Shown one piece after another: positions 1-10,000 of a stretch of 41,259 nt of DNA. Position 1 is the stretch's first letter. Every line of letters begins with the position of its first letter. The notes under the pieces are model-generated. The model made no database searches and was not told where the DNA came from. It saw nothing but the letters and a program-made list of their open reading frames with translations. A program made the position numbers and the translations under genes. The stretch is from an uncultured Eubacteriales bacterium (GTDB lineage Bacteria; Bacillota; Clostridia; Oscillospirales; CAG-272), in the NCBI GenBank assembly GCA_900547725.1, contig URHR01000009.1, positions 1-41,259 on the forward strand. The letters are read 5' to 3'.

Positions 1-63
1 AAACTTCTTTCAAGAAGTTTCCTAAGCAGGGTTTGGGACAGAGTCCCAAGGTCTTGCCCTTAA
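1..63 (-). repeat. 3'-end hairpin repeat, copy 1 (cut by window edge)
   Basis: Two perfect inverted repeats lie directly after the stop of the heparinase-like gene: AAACTTCTT-TC-AAGAAGTTT at 1-20 and TTGGGAC-AGA-GTCCCAA near 34-50. Order and core sequence match the copies at 6355-6516 and 11020-11203. It may act in 3'-end formation, but there is no clear T-tract. The left part lies outside the window. Confidence 0.65.
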
Positions 64-2784
64 TTACTGCAACATCTCCCACTTCGACATCGGCTGAAGC
101 TCGTAAAGCTTCGCGTCGGGAGCGTCGGTCAGAGCGAAAGCGACCGCAAGACGAACGCGATCCTTTGCCTCAACGCGGATAACCAAACGCGAGAACGGGG
201 TCTCACCGATCGGGAGCACCTCGAATTTCGAAGTCCCGCCACCGTAAATGCGGCAGAGAAGCGTCTTGCCGTCCCGCTCCAGAAGCAGATAACGACCGCC
301 GTTCCGAACGACCGTTGCCTCCGTGCAGGCGCTCCAGACAACAACCCCCGCATCAGCCAACTGCATCTCGTCCTGTATCACTGCAACCGAACGGTGCGCG
401 TAGAGCAATGCGCCGCGCTTGGCGCGCAGGAGCTTGTCCGAAATGCCGCCGAGATCGACCGCCGCAAACGCGCGGTCAGGCGCACTCTTCGCCTCGGTGA
501 TCGCCGCCACCGCCTGCGGGTTCTGATCCGGGTACGGCGCGTCCTGCGGGTCAACCGTTACCGTGTTCTGCCACTCCGCGCGACGGCGAAGCGCCGGGTC
601 GGCAATCGCGTTCCCGCAAGCAGAGAGAAACCGCACGCCGCCCATTTCCAGACAGAAACTGCCCGCGTCAAGCGCACCGCCAACCTCGTGGTTGCTCCCG
701 CCGTGCAGACCGACAAAGCAAGCGTCCTCGCCCCACGCAGAACGCAGGGTCACGATTCCCGCGCGCCGCCGAACCGAATCCAGCGGCAGAACGGGGCTCT
801 CGGTCATACCGAGCGGACGGTAGAATACCAAGTCGTAGGGGCTGACCGTCTTTTTGCCCGAGAGCAGATCCTGACGGCGCAACCACGCAAACGCCTCGTT
901 TCCGTAGGTCAGACTGAACCAACCGAACACCGACGTGTCCAGCATACCCGCCTTCGCACCGCAGAGATTCCACATCCCGTTCTTCGTCTCCAGATTCTGC
1001 CCGAAGAGCGCGGTCTGCGAAAATCCCGGAGCGGAAGCAAAGCCGTAATCCGTTCCGCAGGCACTGCGGAGCATCGCAATCGTCAGGGCAAGCGCGCGCG
1101 TCGCCTTCTCCCAAGCGGCAATTCCCTCCGGATATCCGCCGTCGGGCGCATACGCCGCGAAACAGGAAATAAGGCTCGAACCGCCGAAGCGGAACACGCG
1201 GTAGGAAGTCTCGGGATATGCCTCGGCAAGCGCCAGAGCCAGAGCCACCAACGCGCAAAGATTCTCCGCCGACTCCGAAGTTCCCGCATGCCACATTCTG
1301 CCCGTCCCGCGCAGACAATCCACTCCCGGGCGCAGAACAAAGCGGAGCATTGCGCGCTCAAGCGGCGCTTTCTGCGCTTCGGTCCATGTCTGACGGCACC
1401 AGTCGTAACCGATTGCACAGGCATAACCGACCGCCAACGCGTCGTGAACCGACTTCTCCGCGCCCCAACCGTCAAGGCGCGCCAACGCGTTCATCTCGCC
1501 CAGAACCCGCAGAGCGTAGCTCCGCTCCCCCGTCACGCGGTAAAGCGCCGACCACGCGATGATGTTCTCGCAGGTCGCCCACGCGGTGTCCCCGCTCGGC
1601 GCGCCCCTGTAGGCTTCGGTCTGCTTGCCGTACTTCTTTTTGATCAGATCCATCAGCCGGCGTTCCTCGCCCGGCTTTTTTGCCGCGCGGCGCAGAGCGA
1701 ACCACTCGTCGTGCGTCAGAAGCAGACGGCAACGGTCGGCATTCGGAATCTTGCGGCGCAGATCCTCCACCACCCGCTCGGCGGTTGGCTGTACGAAGGT
1801 AATCTCCGCGTTCAGCTGCCACAACAGCCCCGCATCGCGCGCCGCATCAAACACGTTGCGGCGGTTGGAGAGAATCACAAGCCCCAACGGGGACGTAAAA
1901 ATCTGCCGCCAACGGAAGAAATCCATCACATACTGCGCAGGGAAGAAGAGCGTTCCGCCCGCGATTTTCGGCAGGAAACCGAGGCGGTTCTTCTCGCCGT
2001 CCACGGTGTACGCCTCGCTGTCACCCGAGAAGGCATACTTTTTGCGGCGATAGGTAAAGGACAGCGTGTTCGCCTTGTTGTCCACCACCGCGCGGTGCGC
2101 GATCGCCGCGGCAATCGGCGCCATCGGAAGCCAGAGCACGCCGTCCGCTTCAAACGGACGCGCCGCGGGATCTGCGTCGGGCGCAATGGGAAGCCGCTTG
2201 CGATCCACCACCGCGTAAGCCGCCGTGCGCGAGAACATCGCCGCGCCCTTCAGCTCGGGCATTTTTACATAAATCTGCGGCGCAAGGTTCTCCCACAGAT
2301 AGAAGTTGTCAAAGCAAAGCGTTGTCGCGGTGCTGTTTGCCTGCCCGCCGACCGCGCAGTCCATCACGATTCCCGTGATGTGATTCCAACCTGCGGGAGA
2401 CTTGCGCGCGGCAAGCGTGGGCAGTTCCACGCGGTAATCGTTCCAACCGTTGCGTGTGATGGGAAGCAGACAGCTGTAGCCGCTCTCGCCGCCCGCCGTT
2501 TCGTCGCTTTCAAACCGCAGGGCAAAGCTGCCGCCCGCTCCCTGCACGGCAAACGCCGAGAAGGTCAGGTAACGGTAGCCCGAAAGGTCGCTCATCTCAA
2601 GCGGAATGCGCACCCGCGCAGTCTGCGCAAAGCGCCACGCCGCAGTCAGGTGGGCGCTTTTTTTATGCCCCAGATCGGGCTTCATGCCACTCGCCTCGAT
2701 CCAATCGTAGCCGTTCATGTCGAGGAAGCAGACCGCCTCGCTGTACTCCGGCTGTTCAATACAGCTTCTCAGATTCTTTTTCAT
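64..2784 (-). CDS. heparinase II/III-family protein with copper-amine-oxidase-like N-terminal domain
   Basis: A 906-residue protein with the build of a polysaccharide lyase. Residues 1-170 resemble a carbohydrate-binding beta-sandwich. Residues about 190-305 look like a copper amine oxidase N-terminal-like repeat (FEADGVLWLPM, TLFFPAQYV). Residues about 340-630 form a helical alpha/alpha-toroid-like region with DGGYPEG at 548-554. From about 660 a beta-rich C-terminal domain contains HGGSNHEVGGALDAGSF (694-710), the place where the Hepar_II_III family carries its conserved H...D.GSF motif. No signal peptide is visible, so it may act inside the cell or leave by an unknown route. The start has AAAGGA ten bases upstream. 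It is the last gene of galT-SGNH-heparinase, 19 bases after the SGNH gene. Substrate is unknown; lyase activity is inferred from family resemblance. Confidence 0.75.
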   Translation of the reverse strand: MKKNLRSCIEQPEYSEAVCFLDMNGYDWIEASGMKPDLGHKKSAHLTAAWRFAQTARVRIPLEMSDLSGYRYLTFSAFAVQGAGGSFALRFESDETAGGESGYSCLLPITRNGWNDYRVELPTLAARKSPAGWNHITGIVMDCAVGGQANSTATTLCFDNFYLWENLAPQIYVKMPELKGAAMFSRTAAYAVVDRKRLPIAPDADPAARPFEADGVLWLPMAPIAAAIAHRAVVDNKANTLSFTYRRKKYAFSGDSEAYTVDGEKNRLGFLPKIAGGTLFFPAQYVMDFFRWRQIFTSPLGLVILSNRRNVFDAARDAGLLWQLNAEITFVQPTAERVVEDLRRKIPNADRCRLLLTHDEWFALRRAAKKPGEERRLMDLIKKKYGKQTEAYRGAPSGDTAWATCENIIAWSALYRVTGERSYALRVLGEMNALARLDGWGAEKSVHDALAVGYACAIGYDWCRQTWTEAQKAPLERAMLRFVLRPGVDCLRGTGRMWHAGTSESAENLCALVALALALAEAYPETSYRVFRFGGSSLISCFAAYAPDGGYPEGIAAWEKATRALALTIAMLRSACGTDYGFASAPGFSQTALFGQNLETKNGMWNLCGAKAGMLDTSVFGWFSLTYGNEAFAWLRRQDLLSGKKTVSPYDLVFYRPLGMTESPVLPLDSVRRRAGIVTLRSAWGEDACFVGLHGGSNHEVGGALDAGSFCLEMGGVRFLSACGNAIADPALRRRAEWQNTVTVDPQDAPYPDQNPQAVAAITEAKSAPDRAFAAVDLGGISDKLLRAKRGALLYAHRSVAVIQDEMQLADAGVVVWSACTEATVVRNGGRYLLLERDGKTLLCRIYGGGTSKFEVLPIGETPFSRLVIRVEAKDRVRLAVAFALTDAPDAKLYELQPMSKWEMLQ

Positions 2785-2803
2785 ACGGTTTCATTCCTTT
2801 CTA

Positions 2804-4720
2804 TCATGTGCCGAACAGGTCGGTCAGGTAAGTCGCAATCACGTCCGCCTCGTGCGCGTAGCCGTCGGAACTCAGATGCGCGGCATCCGCAAAATCCGCA
2901 GTCGGGTCTACCGAGAGGTAGTTGGGGAGCAACCAAATCTTTTCGCTCTCCCTGCCGTCAAACACGGTGGAAAGTCGCTTCAGATACGCCGCAGACTGCC
3001 GCGCGACAACGTTGTCCGCGTATGCCGTTGTCCGCCCGGTGTAATATTCGGTCAGCACCAGAACCGCGATATTGGGATCATACGCATGGATCGACGCGAC
3101 AATCGCGTTCAGATACTCGGTCGAGCGCACGGAATACCTGTCATTCATGCCGAGATTCAGAATCACAAAATCGGGGCGGCATTCGGGATGGTTACTCATG
3201 TAGTAAGCAAAATCAAAGCGCTTGATTTCGGGGGCGGGATTGTAAAAGGGATTCGTGTTCTCCCCGATGCGCTCCGTCAGCAGAAAGTTCGCCGCACTCC
3301 AGCCGCCGAACCCCTCGCACTTCACGCCGTCCGCATTGGTCTGCGTTCCGAGCCATTCCACGCCCGGGAGACGCGTTGTCAGCGCCTTCGGCAGGCTTGC
3401 GGGGATTCCCGTGCCCGGAGCAATGCGGCTGTCCCCGATGAGAAGCCCCTTCTTTCCCGTCAGCGTTTTCTCCGCCGCCACCGTTACGGCAACCTGCTTT
3501 GCATCCAGAAGCTGAATGCCGACCGCCATCGGGCGATACAACGTCACATTCAGCGTGTAAGTGCCCGCAGTCTCCGCGCTCAGCGTAAAGATTCCGTCCT
3601 TCACGGTGACCGTCAGCCCCTCGCCTTCCATGGCAAGGAAACAGCTGTCATCGCCCCACGGGACGATCTCCGTTCCGACCAAGCGCATGGACTTGCCCGC
3701 AAGCAACGTCAGCTTCTCGGGGAGGTTCATCCCCTCCGCGCCCGTGACGATGACATGCTTCGGCAGAAAGAACTTGCTTCTCGCGTACCCGATCTGCCCG
3801 TCCGGGAACAGGAACATCGCGAATTCGTCTCCCTCGGTTACCTCTCCCCTGCCGATGCAAAGGAATTCCTTTCCCGCCGAGTAGCTTGTCAGCACATTTG
3901 AGGTGCTTTCGGTATCCGGCGTGCTCCGCAACTTCAGCGCGGGGTTCTCCCAGTTCAGCGTCACGATTTCGAACCGCGGACGCATATTATACTGCTCCAC
4001 GCTTTCCGAAAGAAAGCCGTCCTCAGGAATCACACCCGCATCCAGCGTCGTCTTGCCATCCGAGAGCAAAACCGTCAGATGTCCTTTTTCATTTACAAAG
4101 CAGTCCCCCACAGACAGTCCTTTTCCGTCCGCATCTTTTATCAGGCCCTTTTGCAACTCCCGCAGCCATTCGGTCAGCGTTCCGGCATAGCCCGCCGCCT
4201 GCGCCCGTGTAAAATCGTTCTCCTCGGTCGGCGAAATGCTGCCGCCGATTGTTCCCGCGTCTACCTGCGTTCCGTCCGTCAGCGTGACCAACAGGTGTCC
4301 GTTTTCGTCAATGCGCACGCTGCGGATGCCAACGCCGTCCCGTCCGTTCTCGCCGTCCTGTCCGTTTTTGCCGTCCGCGCCATTGTTTCCGTCTTTCCCG
4401 TCCGCGCCGTCCTTGCCGTTCTCGCCGAACGCCAACGACAGAAGCCATTCCTTCTCGCTCCCGCGGAAGCCGTTCTCCACGGCGATCTCGTAAGCGCTCT
4501 TGCCGTCCCTGCCGCCGAGCGACGCAAGCCACTCGGTCACACTGCCCGTAAAGCCGTTTTCCACGGCAAGATCGTAAGCGCTCTTGCCGTTTGCCCCGTC
4601 CTTGCCGTCAAGCCCCTTGATCAGCCATATGCCGCCTTTTGCGAGGTTGAGCGTCAGCAGAACCGCAAGCAACACACCGACCGTCAGAAGCGCCATCAAT
4701 AAACCGCTGTTCCGTTTCAT
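2804..4720 (-). CDS. membrane-anchored SGNH hydrolase with collagen-like repeats
   Basis: The start at 4720 (MKRNSGLL) overlaps the galT stop in an ATGA and has a GGAAGAGG ribosome site; a longer in-frame start inside galT is less likely. The 638-residue product has an N-terminal membrane anchor (about 6-28). Residues about 36-131 hold Gly-X-X collagen-like runs interrupted by two copies of a GKSAY-LAVENGF-G---EWL-SL motif; a third EWL copy lies near 185. An SH3b-like stretch is near 258-320. The C-terminal SGNH/GDSL esterase domain has the nucleophile block GDS (Ser 431), NLGMND (near 522-527) and the DAAH catalytic pair (Asp 612, His 615). The active domain is probably outside the cell. Deacetylation of a glycan is plausible from the neighbouring heparinase-like gene, but unproven. 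Confidence 0.8.
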   Translation of the reverse strand: MKRNSGLLMALLTVGVLLAVLLTLNLAKGGIWLIKGLDGKDGANGKSAYDLAVENGFTGSVTEWLASLGGRDGKSAYEIAVENGFRGSEKEWLLSLAFGENGKDGADGKDGNNGADGKNGQDGENGRDGVGIRSVRIDENGHLLVTLTDGTQVDAGTIGGSISPTEENDFTRAQAAGYAGTLTEWLRELQKGLIKDADGKGLSVGDCFVNEKGHLTVLLSDGKTTLDAGVIPEDGFLSESVEQYNMRPRFEIVTLNWENPALKLRSTPDTESTSNVLTSYSAGKEFLCIGRGEVTEGDEFAMFLFPDGQIGYARSKFFLPKHVIVTGAEGMNLPEKLTLLAGKSMRLVGTEIVPWGDDSCFLAMEGEGLTVTVKDGIFTLSAETAGTYTLNVTLYRPMAVGIQLLDAKQVAVTVAAEKTLTGKKGLLIGDSRIAPGTGIPASLPKALTTRLPGVEWLGTQTNADGVKCEGFGGWSAANFLLTERIGENTNPFYNPAPEIKRFDFAYYMSNHPECRPDFVILNLGMNDRYSVRSTEYLNAIVASIHAYDPNIAVLVLTEYYTGRTTAYADNVVARQSAAYLKRLSTVFDGRESEKIWLLPNYLSVDPTADFADAAHLSSDGYAHEADVIATYLTDLFGT

Positions 4721-6228
4721 ATCCTCTTCCCGCCGACCGAGGCGACAAACCGCAGGAATGCTTCTCTCCCCTCGTCGGTACACTGATAAACGCCTGCGTC
4801 CTCCAGAACGCCCTCAAAGGTACGTCCGATTTCCTGCCGCAGGATGCCCTCTGCGTTCTCCTTGGTAAAATTGTAGTTTGCCGCAAACCGACCGACCCAC
4901 TCCGCGTGCTTGGCAACGCGCTCGTCGGCGGCGGGGTCTTTCCCTTCGGCAAGCAGCCCCGCAAGGACGCTCATTTCGTTCTTCAGTCGCGCGGGCAGAA
5001 CCGCAAGTCCCATGACCTCAATCAGCCCGATATTTTCCTTCTTGATGTTATGCTTGTCCGCGTGCGGGTGATACAGCCCCAACGGATGCTCCGGCGTGGT
5101 CAGGTTGTTGCGCAGAACCAGATCCAGTTCGTAATCGCTCCCGCGGCGGCGCGCAATCGGCGTAACGGTGTTATGCTTCTCGCCGTCGGTCTCCGCCAGC
5201 ACCATGGCGGCGGGATCGCTGTAGGCTCTCCATGCGGAGAGAATCCGGTCGGCAAGGTCGGTCAGCCGGTCGCGGTCCGCTCCGCGCAAACGGATCACCG
5301 ACATGGGCCAGTTGACGATGCCCGCACGGATTCCTTCAAAGCCCGCAAACGTCAGGGGAATTCCGATCTCCGCGCGCTCCATTGCAAAGGTATAGTGCCC
5401 GCCCTGCATATGGTCGTGCGTGAGGATAGACCCGCCGACGATGGGCAGATCGGCGTTTGAGCCGAGGAAGTAATGCGGCAGATAGGTGATGAAGTCCAGC
5501 TGTTTGACAAAGGTACTGCGGTCGATCTTCATCGGGGTATGCTCACCCGAGAGGACGATGCAATGCTCGTTATAGTAGACATACGGCGAATACTGGAGAT
5601 ACCACTGCTTGCCGTCCAGCGTCAGCGGAATCAGACGATGTGAAGCGCGCGCGGCTTGCGTGAGACTGCCCGCAAAGCCCTCGTTCTCGCGGCAGAGCGC
5701 GCATTTGGGGTAGCCCGTCTGCTTTTGCAGCTTTGCCGCCGCAATCGCTTTGGGATCTTTTTCGGGCTTGGAGAGGTTGACGGTGATATCAAGCGTGCCG
5801 TACTTGCCCGCATAGGTCCACTTGAGGTCGCGCCTGACCCGATAGGTGCGGATGTAATCCGAGTTGCAGGCAAGGCTGTAGTACCAATCGGTTGCTGCCT
5901 CGGGCGACTGTGCATAGCGGCGGTTGAATTCATCGATGACCTTGCTCGGAAGCGGGGTCAGAACGCCCATCAGCTCGGTATCGAACAGGTCGCGCCCGGT
6001 CACGCCGTTATCGGGGATGACCCCGTTTGCCACGGCGTAGTCGCAAAGTTCCCCGAGCATCTCTTCAAGCGGGCGCTCCTTCGGCTCTCCCGCATTCTCA
6101 AAGGCACTGATCTTCAGCTTCTCCATCAATCGGTTTTCAAAATAAACGCGGTCGCGCGCATCCGCAAGTCCGCACGTCTCCGCATATGCGATCAGGTCTC
6201 TGACCGTTTGGCAAATCGAATGTTCCAT
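4717..6228 (-). CDS. galT: UDP-glucose--hexose-1-phosphate uridylyltransferase (type 2 GalT)
   Basis: A 503-residue protein of normal length for the Gram-positive type 2 GalT family, which swaps UMP between UDP-glucose and galactose-1-phosphate in the Leloir pathway. The family signature GGSILTHDHMQGGHYTFA with the HDH-QGG block is present, as are an N-terminal helical part (MEHSICQTVRDLI) and the C-terminal part expected of type 2 enzymes. It is first in a three-gene minus-strand operon and overlaps the next gene by four bases. A consensus-like promoter (6288-6316) precedes it. No galK or galE lies in the window, so this galT is separated from the usual gal operon partners and may serve galactose released by the neighbouring glycan-active proteins. 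Confidence 0.95.
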   Translation of the reverse strand: MEHSICQTVRDLIAYAETCGLADARDRVYFENRLMEKLKISAFENAGEPKERPLEEMLGELCDYAVANGVIPDNGVTGRDLFDTELMGVLTPLPSKVIDEFNRRYAQSPEAATDWYYSLACNSDYIRTYRVRRDLKWTYAGKYGTLDITVNLSKPEKDPKAIAAAKLQKQTGYPKCALCRENEGFAGSLTQAARASHRLIPLTLDGKQWYLQYSPYVYYNEHCIVLSGEHTPMKIDRSTFVKQLDFITYLPHYFLGSNADLPIVGGSILTHDHMQGGHYTFAMERAEIGIPLTFAGFEGIRAGIVNWPMSVIRLRGADRDRLTDLADRILSAWRAYSDPAAMVLAETDGEKHNTVTPIARRRGSDYELDLVLRNNLTTPEHPLGLYHPHADKHNIKKENIGLIEVMGLAVLPARLKNEMSVLAGLLAEGKDPAADERVAKHAEWVGRFAANYNFTKENAEGILRQEIGRTFEGVLEDAGVYQCTDEGREAFLRFVASVGGKRI

Positions 6229-6287
6229 TTCCTCTTTTTTCTCCGTTCGTCCCGCAGTGGGAAAATCAATCTACTTATACAGTATAT

Positions 6288-6316
6288 ATTATATCATGTT
6301 TCCCCCGTTTTGTAAA
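6288..6316 (-). promoter_or_regulatory. sigma-A promoter of galT operon
   Basis: On the minus strand TTTACA is followed after exactly 17 bases by TATAAT, about 60 bases before the galT start. Confidence 0.75.
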
Positions 6317-6354
6317 TGCCTTTTCGCACTTTTTTTGCGGGAAAATGCGGGAAA

Positions 6355-6516
6355 GGTCGCGGGGCTTTGCACCGCACCCCACGCAGAGACTTCTTGAAAG
6401 AAGCCCATGAGAACCCAAGAACTTTCCCAAAAAGGGCAGAATTTTCACTTTGCGACATCCCTGCCCTTTGGGGGCTTGATTTTTTGGGAGCGTGCTTTCA
6501 GGGAGTCCCCGAACGG
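6355..6516 (+). repeat. 3'-end hairpin repeat, copy 2
   Basis: It aligns over about 150 bases with the reverse complement of the copy behind groEL: GGTCGCGGGG, then CTTCTT-GA-AAGAAG (6390-6403), GAGAACCC, then a long hairpin (6426-6472). The hairpin loop core ATTTTCACTTTGCGA is almost identical to the groEL copy, while the stem bases (GGGCAG/CTGCCC) differ yet still pair. Unlike the other copies it does not follow a same-strand gene. No coding frame is convincing in 6229-6747. Confidence 0.65.
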
Positions 6517-6657
6517 GAAACGGAACAAAGTCCTTCCGGCTCTCTGCATTCTCGCGCAAAGAGGATGCGCCGGGTTCGCACGCCCTTTGCTTTGAAAGTT
6601 CCTGACGTGTCCTCCTGCCCATCGAAAATCGGTTTTCGTATTCAATTTCGAAAAACA

Positions 6658-6692
6658 GGCTATTTATAGCCCGATTATACCATATATAGCCC
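6658..6692 (+). promoter_or_regulatory. candidate operator of XRE regulator
   Basis: GGCTAT-TT-ATAGCC is a perfect palindrome at 6658-6671, and a further TATAGCC half-site follows at about 6685-6691. It lies 55-90 bases upstream of a small HTH gene, a usual place for an autoregulatory site. No clear promoter hexamers were found beside it. Confidence 0.3.
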
Positions 6693-6747
6693 ATTTTTCC
6701 GATTAAAAAGCGGTAAAATGAGAAAAATGCTGTTATGAGGTGAGAAA

Positions 6748-6990
6748 ATGGATACCTGCACAACCGTAAAAAACCGCCTGCTTTTGCTGTGCGAGGAAAA
6801 AGGGATGTCAGTTCACAAGTTGGCAATGGAATCTGCCGTGCCGCCATCGACGATTAAGAACATTCTGTACGGCAAGAGTCGGAATCCGGGAATCGTGACC
6901 ATCAAGATGCTCTGCGACGGACTCGGGGTCAGCCTGCCCGACTTTTTCGCCACCCCCGAATTCGCCGAATTGGAGCAGGAGATTCGGTGA
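6748..6990 (+). CDS. small XRE-family HTH transcriptional regulator
   Basis: An 80-residue protein that is essentially one Cro/C1-type helix-turn-helix domain. The recognition region is seen in KLAMESAVPPSTIKNILYGK (about residues 25-44), followed by the typical helix TIKMLCDGLGVSLPDFF. No second domain is present, so ligand sensing, if any, must come from elsewhere. The ribosome site AGGTGAG lies three bases before the ATG, slightly close. It is convergent with the Cys-rich lipoprotein gene, and a shared terminator separates the two. Its targets are unknown; the palindrome upstream suggests self-control. Confidence 0.85.
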   Translation: MDTCTTVKNRLLLLCEEKGMSVHKLAMESAVPPSTIKNILYGKSRNPGIVTIKMLCDGLGVSLPDFFATPEFAELEQEIR

Positions 6991-7017
6991 TTCTGTCGGC
7001 TCTACCCATAAGAGGGC

Positions 7018-7036
7018 GGGGGGATCAATCTGCTCT
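7018..7036 (+). repeat. 19-base dispersed repeat, copy 1
   Basis: GGGGGGATCAATCTGCTCT occurs here and, as an exact reverse complement, at 40885-40903. It lies in the intergenic space after the XRE gene. Confidence 0.55.
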
Positions 7037-7055
7037 CGCCACTATCCTGAAATCA

Positions 7056-7083
7056 AAAGCCGACACCTTTCGGTGTCGGCTTT
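7056..7083. terminator. bidirectional terminator between XRE gene and lipoprotein gene
   Basis: A perfect 12-base-pair stem, AAAGCCGACACC / GGTGTCGGCTTT, with a TTTC loop lies between two convergent genes. A-runs and T-runs sit at its base on both strands. Confidence 0.85.
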
Positions 7084-7096
7084 CTTATAGCACATA

Positions 7097-10000
7097 TTAT
7101 GTTTCTGCAGGCGGAGTTCCCCTTGTAAGCAGAACCTTGTCGCGGAGTCGGATCACGACATACAGATATTCGGATATCTGATTCTCCCCGTCAGTTTTGT
7201 AGTAAATCTCGTAGTTCATCCCGCATTTCTCACAGGAAAACTTCTCAAGCTTACAGCCGCCGAAGTACTTGCTGTCAACGGTTTCCGGTTCTGCATCTTT
7301 GCAAGTCGTCATACTGCTGATCTCGAACGCCTCCCCGCAGGCGCATTCGGTAATGGGGAACTGCCCGAATCCGCAAAATGCGGAATTGACATAGTACCAA
7401 TGCCATGTCTTATGCTCATAGCAGACCTTCGGAGAATCGTAATCCGCAACCGTGCCGCAATACGAGCAATAGTTCCAGTACAGCATCCCATCCTCGCAGG
7501 TCCGGGAGCCCGGGAGCAGCGCGCCGTAGCCGTTATTGTTGGGACTGCTCTCGCAATCCGTGTGGCTCGGGAGAATGGCGATATACGCCTCCCATTTCTC
7601 GGGCATTTCGGATTCAGCCCACGACAGCTTATAGGTCTGTCTCGCCTTCAGGAAAAGCTGAATTCTTCCGTTCGGATCGTAGTCCTTCTGCACGAAATGG
7701 TCGCCCTGCTTCTCGGAAACTTCAATCTTTTTGTTGACCAACAGCCGGAACGTATAAGTACCGCTCACTGCAGGCGTAAAGACATACCTCCAATCGGTAC
7801 GCCCCTCTGGATGGAGTGCCTGAGCGATTTCGGTGTCCGCATGCTCTCCGCATTGCTTGCAGGTTGTGCGGAGGGTCAGCCCGCTTGCCGTTTCGATCAT
7901 CTCAAACGAACCGAAGGAATGCTGCGGCGATACGGCAGTGCCCCCGCCGCTGTACAGTTCTTTTTCGCCCAAAGTGATCCGAACCGTTCTTACGGTGCTC
8001 TTCCTGCATCCGTCCTCCGTTACGGTCACCGTTCCCACAAGCTTCAGACCGCAATGCGGGCATTCATACCGGGAGGTTGTGGTATTTCCGTCCTCGACGC
8101 CACCCACAGGGGCAAGGTCACCGGTAACCGGATCGCACCAATAACCGCAGGCGCATCCCCGGACTTTGACCGCCCCGACATGGCTCTCACATACGCCCTC
8201 TGCATTGCCCAGCACGAACAGATCATACACACCGTGGCCGGTTCTCTCCTCCCAATCCAGAATGACCTCATTACACACACTGCAAACCTTACGCACCCGA
8301 TATCCTTCCGAGCAGGAGGTTCCCCTCAACTCAAATTGATTCTCTTCCTTGTGCGTTGTGAAGCGGCTTTGATACACAATGAGATAGACTTTCTCGCCGT
8401 TTCGATTGATATAGTGCTCCTCGGAGATCGCGACCATATGGCAGGGGTCGATCTGCTCATTCTTCTCAACGTACAGAACCTTTGCGCCGCACAGCGAGCA
8501 GGTTTTGGATTTGCGGGTGTCATCGTCCCATACGAAATCGCACTCCAACTGCGCTTGTTGATGCAGGATTTTCCCGCAGGCAGCGCAATACCCCTCGTAG
8601 AAACTGCCTTGACAGAAGCCCAACTCCTTTCCGTCAACCGACCGATCCTCCCGCTTATGATCTTCCATATAATAGGCTTTTGCAAGTCCGCACGTCGGGC
8701 AATAGGTGGTTTGGTAATAGCCGTCCCCGCAATCGCCCTCCAGGTCATACACAACCTTCATATGCTCATTGTCGTTGTGCTTATCCACCACCTCATCCGA
8801 GCGGAATTCAAGAACCGCCTTGCCGTTCTTGAGGATTTGGTACTTCACATAGTTTCTCACAGTGCACCCGAACTCGTCGAATTGCTCCGTCCACGCTTCC
8901 CGAATGAACTTCAGGCCGCACGCGCTGCAAGACCCGGTCCATGTTTTGTGAACAAGCCCGTTCTTGTCGGTCGTTTCTGTGGGCGTGGTACTCCAGACAA
9001 GCGTGCCGTGATCCTCACAGTCAAAGCGCCAATAATCGGAATAAAGATCGCCGCATCTCATGCAACGCCACCCGCCGACATATCCGCCGCACCCGTAATC
9101 GATCAATTCGATTCCGACATCTACCGTGTCATGCCCATACTTTTGCAGGGTTTGCGTTTCGCCGCACTCCTTGCAGGTCAGCGTTACGGTATAGGAACTG
9201 TCACCGCACGCCCTATCGGGTGTGTCGCTTTCGTAAGTAGCGTTCTTCGTGTCCCAATCATGGGTGGTCCTGGCATCCGCCATGTTCCGATACGAAATCA
9301 ACTCCCGACCGCCGTAAATGACACGGTACAATTCATATCCGATATAGCCGCAACTGCCGTTGTTACCTTGCCGGATCTTCCATGCGTCCACAATGATCTG
9401 CAGCCCGCACTCCGAGCAGGTGTCGGTCGTGACCGTGTGCACCACGCCATCCCCGTCGGTAAACATCCGGGAAGTCTCCTTCATTTGGCAATTGTTCTCC
9501 CGCACATCATATTCCGGATTGAAATAATCGACCTCTCCGCAAGCCGTGCAACGCTGCACGGAAATCTGCGTATCGCAACCGCCGAGCTCTTTGATTCCAA
9601 CGATATCAGACATCACGATATGATCGTACCGATAGGAATAGAACGACAGGTTGCAGGTTGCGCACCGATAAGTGATCTTTGCGCCGTCCTCCCGACATCC
9701 ACCGTCGCCGAGTGCCTCAAAGGTCGGGATAAAGTTATGAGACTTCTGCGCTTTTACGCCTGTCATCGACAGAAGCATCCTGTTCCCACGGTAGATTCGT
9801 TCCGCCGTGAAGGAACTCTCCTCGCAACCGTTCTTTTCGATCCAGGTGTCAAATTCTTTGGTCAGTCCGCAATCAGGACAAATACCGCGGTTGATCACGT
9901 GCTTCACGCCGTTTGCGTCGGTCTCCTCTGTCTCGGTCAACCCGTGCACGAAATCAAACTTGCAGGTCGGCTTGAGCGCGAGCTTCTTTGTAATCTCGCC

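Noticed and set aside
394..3225. 943-codon plus-strand open frame opposite the heparinase-like and SGNH genes
   Set aside because: Its composition is Arg/Pro-rich without domains. It spans the gap between two recognisable minus-strand genes and is an antisense shadow of GC-rich codons.
4320..4620. Regular repeats that could suggest a CRISPR array
   Set aside because: They are in-frame codons for collagen-like Gly-X-X and the GKSAY/EWL units, with no spacers.
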